The notes beneath the pieces were generated by a model that had not been told where the DNA came from, made no database searches, and saw only the letters and a program-made list of their open reading frames with translations. From HLUCCA09 sp038757905 (GTDB taxonomy: Bacteria; Pseudomonadota; Alphaproteobacteria; Rhodobacterales; Rhodobacteraceae), in contig JBCDGG010000004.1 of assembly GCA_038757905.1 (NCBI GenBank), positions 11,563 to 75,562 on the forward strand: a stretch of DNA of 64,000 bases, read 5' to 3'. Below are positions 16,999 to 25,693 of the stretch, one piece after another. Made by a program: the position numbers and the translations under genes. Within the stretch, counting starts at the first letter, position 1, and every line of letters starts with the position of its first letter.

Positions 16999-17411
16999 TG
17001 CGCGCGTCCGGACGGACTTGCCGCCAGCAACCGCTCCTCTCGCGGCAGCAGCATCCGCAGGGATTTCAGAGCCTGATAATCCTGGCCCTCCGCAACGGCA
17101 CGCGTGGCCAGATCGAGCTGGGCCCGGCTGTCGGCATCGAGAAAGACCTGGCTCAGTTGCTCGATCCCACGCAGGAGTTGCAGCTTTGCCTCCTCCCGGT
17201 CCACATCGCCGGACAGAACGAGTTGTGCGACGTAGCAGACGCGGCGCACCGGCGTGTTCACCTCCTCCGGATGAATGGCGTCCTTCAAACGCAGGATGTT
17301 GGCCCCGGGGGTCAGAATGGCAATGCGGGTGCGCCGGTCCCCGTTTTCGATCACGGCCCCATTGACGAGAACGCGCTCCTTCGGACCGAGCTTCAGGACA
17401 AGGCCGCTCAT
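16995..17411 (-). CDS. flbT: Flagellar biosynthesis repressor FlbT
   Basis: 138 residues beginning MSGLVLKLGPKERVLVNGAV, the FlbT signature (LKLxPxERxxINGAVIxN). FlbT is known in Caulobacter to bind the 5' untranslated region of flagellin mRNA and promote its decay when assembly is incomplete. Here the gene is coupled to flaF upstream and the DUF1217 gene downstream by ATGA overlaps, all behind flagellin. The start at 17411 gives the family length. Confidence 0.93.
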   Translation of the reverse strand: MSGLVLKLGPKERVLVNGAVIENGDRRTRIAILTPGANILRLKDAIHPEEVNTPVRRVCYVAQLVLSGDVDREEAKLQLLRGIEQLSQVFLDADSRAQLDLATRAVAEGQDYQALKSLRMLLPREERLLAASPSGRAQ

Positions 17412-17794
17412 GCCGCCGCCCTCTCGCCGACGAGGCCGCGCATGATCGAGGCATTCACCTCGATCAACGGGCCGACGCCAGCTTGCCGCGCGATCACCTT
17501 TGCGGAGTGGTCGAAAGTGAACTCGGCCAAAAAGATCAGCCGCGCCCGCAGATCGCGCGGAAGCCCGTTGCCGTCTCCCGCCACGTCCGTGGCGATGATT
17601 GTCCAGAGCTGACGATTGTCGTGCACGGCCCGAACCAGGTCCGGAAAGCCCGCAGCGCCGCTTTCGGCGGCGGCTTTCAACCGTCGGGTAATGCGTAAGA
17701 ACACGGCGTATTCTGTACCGCGTTCGGTTCTCACGGGGGCAGATTGAATGCCGTAGGCGGCCTGGGCCATTTTGGCCGGAGCGTAAGCGTTCAC
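17408..17794 (-). CDS. flaF: Flagellar biosynthesis regulator FlaF
   Basis: 128 residues from a GTG at 17794, chosen because GGAAGGA lies just upstream and the protein then starts VNAYAPAKMAQAAYG, matching the MNAY opening of FlaF. Conserved TERGTEYAVFLRITRRL and NRQLWTIIATDVA blocks follow. FlaF promotes flagellin synthesis or secretion, opposing FlbT. The flagellin stop is 29 bases upstream. Confidence 0.92.
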   Translation of the reverse strand: MNAYAPAKMAQAAYGIQSAPVRTERGTEYAVFLRITRRLKAAAESGAAGFPDLVRAVHDNRQLWTIIATDVAGDGNGLPRDLRARLIFLAEFTFDHSAKVIARQAGVGPLIEVNASIMRGLVGERAAA

Positions 17795-17823
17795 AAGAGA
17801 TCCTTCCGGACTTGCTATCTGTT

Positions 17824-19767
17824 TCACAGAGGAGGAGGCGCGGGCGCGGCAATTCGCCCCCCCGAGTGTCCGTACCGGAAGAGCGAAAAGGTAGGCTGCG
17901 GCGCCGGGTTGGCGCTCGACAGAGACAGCACACCCAGCTGCTGCAGCACCTGAAGGGCCTGCAGCCGGGCGGAGGCCGCCTCCATATCGGTGTCGACAAG
18001 CGCGCCGATGCCGGCCTTGAAGCTGTCGATGAGCGACGACATGAAGTCGGATTGCAGTTCGACGCGACGCTCTGAGGCGCCGAAATCGGCCTGCGCCCGG
18101 TTCACCGTTCCGATCAGCGACTCGATGTTTGATAGGGCGGCGCGTGCGCCTTCGTCTGTGGTCACATCGATCTGGCTCAGGCCGAACAGATCGCCCGTGC
18201 CCTCGCCGCCGGTGTTGTCTGCGCCCGTGACCGTCCGGCCGAGGGAGCTGTTGATCACCAGCGCTGCCGACTCGGTCGCCGAGTTCGTGGACTCGTTGAC
18301 CGTGACCTGTACATCGCTCGGGCCGGATGCGGAAATCACGGATTGCAGGCCGTATGCGACATCGTTCACCGTCTCGTTGATACCGGCGATGTACTCGTAA
18401 TCGGTTCCGTCGATGCTGACCCGAAAGCTGTCGCCCTCGTTCACCGTACCGCCTGCGATCACATACTCCGCCCCGGCGGCGGTTGCCGCACCGAGTTCGG
18501 TGTTGCTGCCCGTCGCGGTGATGGTGCCGGCAGTGACGTTTACACCGGAGAGATCCAGTGCGAATGTGTCGATGGCGGACGTGGTGTTGTTGGTGAACTC
18601 GACGGTATCGCCGTTGTTGACGATGGTCACACCCTCGATCTGATCTTCGGCCGCCAGCGCGTTATAGGCGGTGGCCACCGCCTCGGCGAGGGTCGCCTCG
18701 GAGTTGATCGTCGCCGGCGTGCTGCCCAGCTCGAAGGTGACGGATTCAGATCCGACCGTCAGCGTCACCTCGTCGGTGGCGTTGGCCGCGATCGTCGCGC
18801 CGCCCGCGATGGTGATCGATTCGGTTACGGCATCCGCGGTCGTTCGTGCGCTGGTGGCGGCGAAGGACGTCGGTTCACCGGTCACGGCGCCGTTCGTCAG
18901 ATCGGCCTCGTTGGTGCCGAAGCTCAGCAGGTTCGTGCCGGTATAGGTGATCTCGACGGTCGAGTCGGCCGAGCCGCCGCCACCGGTTGCCACAGCGGAC
19001 AGGCCCTCGATCGACGCGGAGTTGATCGCCGCGGCAATGCCCGCCGCCGCGTCATCGTCCGTCTGGTTGCCGCCGGATTCGTTGACGTAGCTGATCTCGG
19101 TATCGCCAAAGGTGAAGGTCAGCGTATCTTCCGTGGCCGTCAGGAATGCAGCCTGGTTCGTCAGCGTCAGCGTGGTCGACTGGCTGGTCACGGCGTCGGG
19201 ATCGGAGCTGGAGATCGTCGTCGTTGAGATGGGTCCAACCGATCCGTAGGTTCCTGCGTTCTCGGTGAAATCCCGTCCGTTGACCGTGATGAAGGCAGCC
19301 GTGGTGCCGCCGTCGGCGCTCCGGTCGAGAGAGGCGAGCACGTCGACGTTTTCGCCGCCATTCGACAGCAGGTTCAGGCCGTTGAACTGGGCGCCGCCGA
19401 CGATGCCTCGGATCTGGTCAGACAGCTGGTCGATCTCGTTCTGGATCGTCGACCGGTCCACGTTGCCTTCGTTGGCAGCAACGATCTTACCCTTGATCTC
19501 CGTCAGAAGGTCGCCGACCTGATTGGACGCGTTGGATGCCACTGCGATCGTCGAGGAGCCGAGCGACAGAGATTCGGAGATCGCGGTGAACCCGGCCACG
19601 TCGCTTTCCATGATCTTCGAGATTGCGAAGATCGCGGCGTTGTCCTTGGCCGTGGCGACCCGCTTGCCGGTCGAGATCATGTCTTGGGTTTTACCAAGAT
19701 CGGCGTTGATGCCGCGCAGCGTTTGCAGCGCGGTCATCGCGCTGGTGTTCGTGAGGATACTGGACAT
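17824..19767 (-). CDS. fliC: Flagellin with enlarged central domain and extended C-terminus
   Basis: 647 residues. The N-terminal D0/D1 domain (MSSILTNTSAMTALQTL ... ISTGKRVATAKDNAA) and the C-terminal D1/D0 domain (about residues 540-631, ending QALQVLQQLGVLSLSSANPA and SLFR) are typical flagellin. The middle 400 or so residues form an unusually long Thr/Ala/Gly/Asp-rich surface region with few lysines. The protein reads 16 residues past the usual SLFR terminus because the codon at 17872-17874 is TAC where flagellins normally stop. Start 19767 is set by the conserved N-terminus, with AAGGGAC upstream. Confidence 0.93.
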   Translation of the reverse strand: MSSILTNTSAMTALQTLRGINADLGKTQDMISTGKRVATAKDNAAIFAISKIMESDVAGFTAISESLSLGSSTIAVASNASNQVGDLLTEIKGKIVAANEGNVDRSTIQNEIDQLSDQIRGIVGGAQFNGLNLLSNGGENVDVLASLDRSADGGTTAAFITVNGRDFTENAGTYGSVGPISTTTISSSDPDAVTSQSTTLTLTNQAAFLTATEDTLTFTFGDTEISYVNESGGNQTDDDAAAGIAAAINSASIEGLSAVATGGGGSADSTVEITYTGTNLLSFGTNEADLTNGAVTGEPTSFAATSARTTADAVTESITIAGGATIAANATDEVTLTVGSESVTFELGSTPATINSEATLAEAVATAYNALAAEDQIEGVTIVNNGDTVEFTNNTTSAIDTFALDLSGVNVTAGTITATGSNTELGAATAAGAEYVIAGGTVNEGDSFRVSIDGTDYEYIAGINETVNDVAYGLQSVISASGPSDVQVTVNESTNSATESAALVINSSLGRTVTGADNTGGEGTGDLFGLSQIDVTTDEGARAALSNIESLIGTVNRAQADFGASERRVELQSDFMSSLIDSFKAGIGALVDTDMEAASARLQALQVLQQLGVLSLSSANPAPQPTFSLFRYGHSGGRIAAPAPPPL

Positions 19768-20015
19768 AGTTGGTCCCTTCTGTTGCGGCTCGTTTCGTGC
19801 CGCGATCCTGAAATGCCGGCCTTTGCCGGCGCTCACGAGACATTCTGATCTCTACGAATGGCGTTCCCGCCGGACGTGCCACCCCCTCTCGGATGCCGGG
19901 CCACCGTGGCGAGAGAAGCTTGACGCGGCCTTAATCGGAGGCGTTGCATTCCCTTGGATTTGAGGAAAATCGGCAAGCCTGTGTGTGGAGAACACCGTAA
20001 CCGACAGACGGCCCC
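19768..20015 (-). promoter_or_regulatory. Flagellin leader and promoter region
   Basis: Gene-free stretch upstream of flagellin. A GCCGGC-cttt-GCCGGC hairpin at 19815-19830 would sit in the 5' untranslated region about 50 bases from the start, a possible FlbT target by analogy with Caulobacter. On the minus strand, GCCGATTTT at about 19968-19976 resembles a sigma-28 -10 element (GCCGATAA), but no matching -35 is clear, so the promoter type is open. Confidence 0.4.
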
Positions 20016-20059
20016 AAAAGTGCGCGGGCGCGGATGCTCTTGAAGCACCGCGCCCGCGG
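20016..20059 (-). terminator. Terminator after flgJ-flgN
   Basis: A perfect 11-bp GC stem (CGCGGGCGCGG at 20023-20033 with CCGCGCCCGCG at 20048-20058), extended inside by TGCT/AGCA, is followed on the minus strand by CACTTTT. This is a strong rho-independent terminator for the leftward flgJ-flgN pair. Confidence 0.8.
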
Positions 20060-20105
20060 AAACAGCCCCCCACTGGGCGCTGCGACGTCGATAGGAGGTT
20101 ATCGC

Positions 20106-20453
20106 TCAGGCGCGCCGCGGCGCCTTTCGCGGATTGGCGGAGAAAGACCGACGCTTGCCGCTCCGGTCATAGGTATCGAGGTGTCCGGCAACGCGCGTGC
20201 GCTCGCGAAACCGGTCGATGGCCGCCCGCACGCCACTCTGGGCTGCCTCGCACAGGGCGGCGTTTGCCTTCGCAAGCGCCCGGAGCGCGTCGATCTCGGG
20301 GGCGGTCGCGACGATGCCGGTGGCACCGATCTCGGCCGCCAGCTTCTCCTTCTGGGCCGTCAGCTCCTCGATTCGGCCGAACTGGCCAGCGCGCAGGGCC
20401 GCGCGCTCTTCCTCCAGATTGGCGCGAAGCCGCGCGAGCAGATCAGCCTGCAT
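20106..20453 (-). CDS. flgN: FlgN-like flagellar chaperone
   Basis: 115 residues, mostly long amphipathic helices (LLARLRANLEEERAALRAG, RIEELTAQKEKLAAEI), with a C-terminal basic tail containing HLDTYDRSGKRRSF. The pattern matches short alphaproteobacterial FlgN proteins, which guard the hook-filament junction proteins FlgK and FlgL before export. It starts inside the end of flgJ (11-base overlap) and is followed by a strong terminator. Assignment is from helix pattern and neighbours rather than a diagnostic residue. Confidence 0.68.
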   Translation of the reverse strand: MQADLLARLRANLEEERAALRAGQFGRIEELTAQKEKLAAEIGATGIVATAPEIDALRALAKANAALCEAAQSGVRAAIDRFRERTRVAGHLDTYDRSGKRRSFSANPRKAPRRA

Positions 20454-20754
20454 TGTTGCTCTCCCTCAAGGCGGACACGATGAACTCCCGCAGCCCAATG
20501 CCGCCTGCCTGGGCCATTTCACGCGCTTGCGCTTCGCGCAGGAACGTCACGAACTGCTCTTCCCCGGCGCCACCACCGAAGCCCTCCGGCGCATCGCCCA
20601 CACCAGTGTGCTTCAGCATTTCGGCCAAGAAGGCAGCTTCGAAATCGCGCGCGACCTTGTCCAATGCCGCCTCGGACCAGCGGCCGTCATCCCGAACGGC
20701 CGGCAGTTCCGGCGCGGACTTCGCGGTGGTTAGTGTCGGCAGGGCAACGTCCAC
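20443..20754 (-). CDS. flgJ: Rod-binding protein, FlgJ N-terminal type
   Basis: 103 residues containing only the rod-binding domain (VARDFEAAFLAEMLKHTGVG ... GEEQFVTFLREAQAREMAQAGGIGL). The muramidase domain of enterobacterial FlgJ is absent, as is usual in alphaproteobacteria, where a separate lytic enzyme does that work. It should cap the growing rod in the periplasm. It is divergent from fliK and overlaps flgN by 11 bases. Confidence 0.85.
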   Translation of the reverse strand: MDVALPTLTTAKSAPELPAVRDDGRWSEAALDKVARDFEAAFLAEMLKHTGVGDAPEGFGGGAGEEQFVTFLREAQAREMAQAGGIGLREFIVSALRESNNAG

Positions 20755-20867
20755 GTCAGGTTCCTCTCATTTTTCGCGGCTTTCGCAGTATCTCTCACAG
20801 AACGGTAAACATCTGGTAATCCGTGGCATGCAAAGACCGGCACCGTAGACAGCAGAAGGCTGAACCG

Positions 20868-23009
20868 ATGCAGGTACCCGCAATCTTCGACACGGTGCGC
20901 CCCCTTCCCTCGGCGAACGGAACCGGCGGCCCACCGGCCGATGACGGCGACGGGACGGCGCAAGTCACGTTTCGGGAGCTGGTGCAGGACCGTGGCGATC
21001 GAAGCACCCGGAACGAGGGGGCGAAGGTCTCTTCGAGTGACGGTGCGCCTGGCACAATGGCGGAGGCACAGAATGGCCCGGACGTGCGTGCCAACGCCGA
21101 CACAGGGGGCGACGCGCCAGGCATCCCCTCTGCCGCCCCAATACCGGACGCAACGGAACTAGGCGCAACCGCGCTCGTCCCTTCGGCCGACACCCCGGCG
21201 CAAATGCCGATCGACAGCACACAAGTGCCGAACGCGGCGCGCCTTGACACCACAGACGCTATGTCCGCCGATGGAGCCCCAAGAACCTTTGAGAGGGAGG
21301 GCGCCGGTTTGCCCGTCCCCGGCCCAGCAGAGGCGCCGCACCCGAAGGAGACCCCAGTCGGGAACGCCCAAGCGGCAAGTCCAGTCCCGCCTGGTCGCAG
21401 CCCCTTGGAGAGTCTGGCAGCGGCTGCATCCACTCCCACCTCCGCCCCACGCCCTGAGTCGGCTCGAGCTGCAAACAGCCCGCCTTCCAACAAGGACGGG
21501 ACCGGTTCGGCGGCACCGCGGGACATTGCGAAACCGGCAGCGCAAACGCTCGTTGATGGGACGCGCGCGCCCCTTTCCGACCAATGGCCCGCCCAGTCCG
21601 AAACGGGCACCGCATCTGAGGTCAAAAGCTCCACGCCACCGCTTGCCGTACCCGAGCGTGCCGTGACGCCACTCGGCAAGACCGATCCCAGTATGACTTC
21701 CTCTTCCGGTCCGAACGGCGCGCCAAGTCCTGCTCCGACGACTGCCCCTGGGCAGATCGAAGTCTTGGCCTCCAGTGGTGCTCCGTCGCGCGGCGCGGAT
21801 GCCGCTGGCGGTACGTCCGGCACTGCTCCGAACGGCCCCGCCCTGCAAGAGACGGCGCTGCGTCAAGGGATGGCCGTGGGGGCCACAGATGCAAACACCC
21901 GAGGTCGCGAGACCGCAACAGCGGCCCCCAATGGGGGGGCTACCGGTCCCGGTCAGGAGACCCGGAACGCCCCCGTTCCGATCCTCGGCGCCCAATCAGA
22001 GGACATGACCCGCGCCCGGACCGATCAAGCGGATAAGGTGGGTGACACACGGAGCGACATACGGGGGCAGGCGCCAGAGCCCAGGCCGCTCGGCAATCCT
22101 ATGGCCCAACAGACAGGCCCGCTTCAGTCTCCCCGAGCCGCAGAGCCCGCCGCTACGACGCCGGGCCCGCCGGCGCCGCCCCCGAGTCCGCCCGCGAGCG
22201 GTACGACCGCGCCGCAAGACCCGATCCCCATACAGCCTTCTGTTCCCACATCCGTTGACACAACGCGCACGGCAGGCGCTGAACTCGCAGTCGCCGCCGT
22301 GATCGCGCGATCACGCCACGTGGAGCCTGGAAACGCCAAGCCGCCTCCACCGCCGCCGAGCGTCGCGCGCGCCGGGCCAGCCGTCGTCTTCGGCACTGGT
22401 GCGCTAGTGCCCCTCAGTACAGGCATGAAGTCCCCCGAGGGTTCGGGAATCGCCTTGCCAACCTACCTGACGGCGCCCTACGCGGACGCAGCGTTGATAG
22501 CGGGCCCGGAAGCGGCGGCTCCGAACGATGCAAAGGCTAACCCGTCGCCCCTTGCACCGACTGACACAGGCCCACGCCCACCAGCGGCTGCCCATGCTGC
22601 CCAGCAGATCGCGGAGAGCATCCGCAACGCCTCCCACCCGCCGCCGCTGCCCGGTAGCCTCGATGTCGCGCTGCATCCCGAGGAACTGGGACGCGTCCGG
22701 CTGGTGTTCACACCGACAGAAGCGGGCCTGAGCATCTCGGTGCAGGCCGAACGCGGCGAAACGCTCGACATGTTGCGCCGCCACATCGAGCTCCTGGAAC
22801 AGGACCTGCGCGAGCACGGATTCTCCAACCCGTCCTTCGACTTCTCGGGCGGCAGCCACGGAGACCGCGCCACACAGGACGGGCCTCAGACAGGGCTCTC
22901 TCAGGGCGCGACCAACACCGCAGTCGGAGGGGGGCCAAGCGCGGCGCCCAGTCCCTTACCTGCCCACCCGGATCTGACCGGCGGAGCCGGTCTGGACCTT
23001 CGCCTATAG
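20868..23009 (+). CDS. fliK: Flagellar hook-length control protein FliK
   Basis: 713 residues from an ATG at 20868 with AGAAGG upstream. Residues 1 to about 590 are a low-complexity Pro/Ala/Ser/Thr/Gly-rich region, the expected disordered ruler part. The C-terminal Flg_hook domain (about 590-680) contains PGSLDVALHPEELGRVRLVF and ISVQAERGETLDMLRRHIEL. FliK measures hook length and switches export to filament proteins. It is followed eight bases later by flgD. The long repeat-poor N-terminus makes sequence identity weak outside the final domain. Confidence 0.85.
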   Translation: MQVPAIFDTVRPLPSANGTGGPPADDGDGTAQVTFRELVQDRGDRSTRNEGAKVSSSDGAPGTMAEAQNGPDVRANADTGGDAPGIPSAAPIPDATELGATALVPSADTPAQMPIDSTQVPNAARLDTTDAMSADGAPRTFEREGAGLPVPGPAEAPHPKETPVGNAQAASPVPPGRSPLESLAAAASTPTSAPRPESARAANSPPSNKDGTGSAAPRDIAKPAAQTLVDGTRAPLSDQWPAQSETGTASEVKSSTPPLAVPERAVTPLGKTDPSMTSSSGPNGAPSPAPTTAPGQIEVLASSGAPSRGADAAGGTSGTAPNGPALQETALRQGMAVGATDANTRGRETATAAPNGGATGPGQETRNAPVPILGAQSEDMTRARTDQADKVGDTRSDIRGQAPEPRPLGNPMAQQTGPLQSPRAAEPAATTPGPPAPPPSPPASGTTAPQDPIPIQPSVPTSVDTTRTAGAELAVAAVIARSRHVEPGNAKPPPPPPSVARAGPAVVFGTGALVPLSTGMKSPEGSGIALPTYLTAPYADAALIAGPEAAAPNDAKANPSPLAPTDTGPRPPAAAHAAQQIAESIRNASHPPPLPGSLDVALHPEELGRVRLVFTPTEAGLSISVQAERGETLDMLRRHIELLEQDLREHGFSNPSFDFSGGSHGDRATQDGPQTGLSQGATNTAVGGGPSAAPSPLPAHPDLTGGAGLDLRL

Positions 23010-23017
23010 GAGCGCCC

Positions 23018-23716
23018 GTGACAGACGTTTCCCCAGCCACCTCAGGCACGACAGCAAGCCGCGCCACACAGCCGCCAGCGCAGGAGCCCTCCGATCAGGA
23101 CGCCGGCTCCGGCACCGCCATCTCGTCCGACTTCGAGACGTTCCTGAAGATGCTCACCGCCCAGGTCCAGAATCAGGACCCGCTGAACCCGCTCGATTCG
23201 ACGGATTTTGCCGTGCAACTGGCCACCTTCTCCAGCGTCGAACAGCAGGTGCTGACGAACGATCTCCTCCAGAACATGACAAGCGTGCTGGCCGGCAACG
23301 ACCTGGCGCAGTTGGCCCAGTGGGTGGGCATGGAAGCACGGTCGGCCGCCCCGGCCGTGTTCGCGGGCGAACCGGTGTGGGTGGAGCCCGCGCCGCTCCC
23401 CGGCGCCGCGCGGGCCGAACTGCGGGTCACCGATCAGTTCGGCCAGTTGTGGGATCAATTCGAGATCCCCGTGACGCCGCAGCCCTATGTCTGGGACGGG
23501 ATACGCGCGGATGGCACCGCGTTTCCTGAAGGCGTCTACACCTTCGAGGTCGCGAGCTTCGATGCGGATGGTAAGGAACTCGATGTGCGCGTCGCGGAAA
23601 CCTACAACCGGATCATGGAGGCTCAGGTCGGCGCGAACGGCGCGGAACTCCTCCTGGGCAACGGCAACTACGTCACCTCCGACACGATCAGCGCCCTTCG
23701 GAGCCCGATCGGCTAA
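23018..23716 (+). CDS. flgD: Flagellar hook-capping protein FlgD
   Basis: 232 residues from a GTG with AGGAG upstream. The N-terminal motif FETFLKMLTAQVQNQDPLNP and the following DSTDFAVQLATFSSVEQQV are the FlgD signature, and the rest is the Ig-like and tudor-like cap. It forms the scaffold on the growing hook. It lies in an operon with fliK. Confidence 0.95.
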   Translation: MTDVSPATSGTTASRATQPPAQEPSDQDAGSGTAISSDFETFLKMLTAQVQNQDPLNPLDSTDFAVQLATFSSVEQQVLTNDLLQNMTSVLAGNDLAQLAQWVGMEARSAAPAVFAGEPVWVEPAPLPGAARAELRVTDQFGQLWDQFEIPVTPQPYVWDGIRADGTAFPEGVYTFEVASFDADGKELDVRVAETYNRIMEAQVGANGAELLLGNGNYVTSDTISALRSPIG

Positions 23717-24165
23717 CGCACCGAACTGCCCGTCTGGAACGGCAAGACCCTCGGGGCGAAGACCTGTCTATCGTCCTGTTCGGCGAAGGCCCGCAGCGCT
23801 TGGGCGGTTTCGCTGTCCCATGCGCACGCACGCCGCAACTGGCATCTTTGTGGGATGCTGGGGTGGGCGGGCCGCAGTCCGAAGGACGAGGTACGACCCG
23901 CCACAGCAACGCATCAGTGCCGAACCCTTCTCTGCCTATGACACACGGACGGCCCGGACCCGCTGATCGTACGCAGCGGACTACCCCCTCTCTCGCGAGG
24001 ATCGGATGACTCTCTCCTGAGCCGGGCCTACACACGAACTCCACCCGGTTTCGCAGTGTCGGACGGGCCTGTCTCCTCCGGTCGCCAGCGCTGATGCGCC
24101 TCCGGAGGCAGGATCCGCGGCGCCCAACCAGGCAGTCGGCCCGTCGCGCGTCCGGACGGGCCGCG
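23717..24165. other. 449-base region between flgD and ubiB without a supported gene
   Basis: The two flanking genes converge. Short open frames occur on both strands, but none has a ribosome binding site, recognisable domain or persuasive composition. I found no clover-leaf, tandem repeat or clear U-tailed terminator. It may hold a degraded gene. Confidence 0.45.
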
Positions 24166-25689
24166 CTACCTGAGCACCGCGAGCAAAAGAGCACCGGCTG
24201 CTGCACCGGCCGCGAACCACGCAACGGCGTCACTCCGCCCGGACCGGCGTTCCGCCTCCACCGGGCGGCTTTGCTGCAGCAGGGCGGCTTCGGCCAATTG
24301 GGGCAGGCGCGGCCCGAAGCGCGACAGCACGCGCGCGGTCTTCAGCAGATCCCCCGCGAGCGCACGCGGCCCGACATTTTCGCGGATGTAATCCTCGACC
24401 ACAGGCCGTGCGACCTCCCAGATGTTGATCTGTGGGTTGAGCGACCGGGCGACGCCCTCGACGACAACCATGGTCCGTTGCAGCAGGATCAACTCGGTCC
24501 GCGTTTCCATGCCGAACCGCTCGGTGACCTCAAAGAGATACGCCAGTAGCTTGCCCATCGAAATGCGCGAGGCGTCCATTCCGAAGATCGGCTCGCCCAC
24601 GGACCGCAACGCCCGGGCGAACTCGTCGACATCGCGGTCCGCCGGCACATAGCCAGCCTCGAAATGCACCTCGGCCACGCGGCGGTAGTCCTTGCGGATG
24701 AACCCGAACAGGATCTCCGCATAGGCGCGGCGGGTGTATTCGTCGATCCGGCCCATGATCCCGAAATCGAGCGCCACGATATCGCCGTCGGGCCCGATCT
24801 TCAGGTTCCCCTGATGCATATCGGCGTGGAAATACCCGTCCCGCAGGGCGTGGCTGAGGAAAAGCCGCAGCACGCGTTCGCCGAGCGCATCCAGATCATG
24901 GCCCGCGGCCTCGATCTGGGCGACCTCGCCCGACGGCACACCGTCGACCCAATCCAACGTCATCACGCGGCGGCCCGACAGGAACCATTGCACGCCCGGG
25001 ACGCGAAACCCGGTATCCTTCGAGGTCTTTGCGCCGAACTCGGCCGCTGCGGACGCTTCGAGCCGAAGATCCAGCTCACCTTGGACCACGCCGTCGAAAT
25101 GGGCGATGACATCGCGCGGCTTGAGGCGGCGCGAGGACGGCGACAGCGCCTCGATCATCGACGCGGCGAAATAGAAGGCGTCGATATCCTTCCGGAAGGC
25201 CCGCTCGATGCCCGGCCGCAGCACCTTCACGGCGACTTCCTGGCCGGTGTCGGCGATGCGCGCGCGGTGCACCTGAGCGATCGACGCCGCGGCGATCGGC
25301 TCGGAGAACTCCGAGAAGATCGCATCGACCGGCAAATCGAGTTCGCGGCGCAACGTCCGCAGTGCCTCGGCGCGCGAGAAGGGGGCGAGCTTGTCCTGCA
25401 GCACCCGCAATTGCATGGCCAGCTCGTCGCCCACGACATCGGGCCGGGTGGACATGATCTGCCCGAACTTGATGTATGCGGGCCCGAGCGCCGTGAGGGC
25501 GCGGGTCGCGGGGGGCAGGCCGGGGTCTCCCCGCAGGCCGAGCCACGCGAACGGCCAACCCAGCACACGGGCCAGCAGCCGGATATGGGGCGGGGCGTTC
25601 ATCGCCTCGAGCACGGCCCCCATGGCGCCCGTGCGCTCGAAGGTTGCCCCGGTGCGGATCAACCGCCAGATGTTATGCGGGCCGCGCAA
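24166..25689 (-). CDS. ubiB: Ubiquinone biosynthesis protein UbiB (ABC1/ADCK atypical kinase)
   Basis: 507 residues from a TTG at 25689. That start is preferred because it gives the conserved family opening (L/M)RGPHNIWRLIRTGATFERT and sits four bases after the ubiE stop; an ATG at 25728 would overlap ubiE by 35 bases. The protein has the KxGQ motif (IKFGQ, about 73-77), ASIAQVHRA, VAVKVLRPG and a C-terminal hydrophobic anchor AVAWFAAGAAAGALLLAVL. UbiB is a membrane ATPase that assists the late steps of ubiquinone synthesis. Confidence 0.93.
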   Translation of the reverse strand: MRGPHNIWRLIRTGATFERTGAMGAVLEAMNAPPHIRLLARVLGWPFAWLGLRGDPGLPPATRALTALGPAYIKFGQIMSTRPDVVGDELAMQLRVLQDKLAPFSRAEALRTLRRELDLPVDAIFSEFSEPIAAASIAQVHRARIADTGQEVAVKVLRPGIERAFRKDIDAFYFAASMIEALSPSSRRLKPRDVIAHFDGVVQGELDLRLEASAAAEFGAKTSKDTGFRVPGVQWFLSGRRVMTLDWVDGVPSGEVAQIEAAGHDLDALGERVLRLFLSHALRDGYFHADMHQGNLKIGPDGDIVALDFGIMGRIDEYTRRAYAEILFGFIRKDYRRVAEVHFEAGYVPADRDVDEFARALRSVGEPIFGMDASRISMGKLLAYLFEVTERFGMETRTELILLQRTMVVVEGVARSLNPQINIWEVARPVVEDYIRENVGPRALAGDLLKTARVLSRFGPRLPQLAEAALLQQSRPVEAERRSGRSDAVAWFAAGAAAGALLLAVLR

Positions 25690-25693
25690 GAGC

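Noticed and set aside
18200..19350. Internal repeats in the flagellin variable region
   Set aside because: Thr/Ala/Gly richness gives local likeness, but I could not align true repeat units.
23713..23904. A small minus-strand frame after flgD that could encode a 63-residue protein
   Set aside because: No ribosome binding site or recognisable sequence; nothing supports expression.
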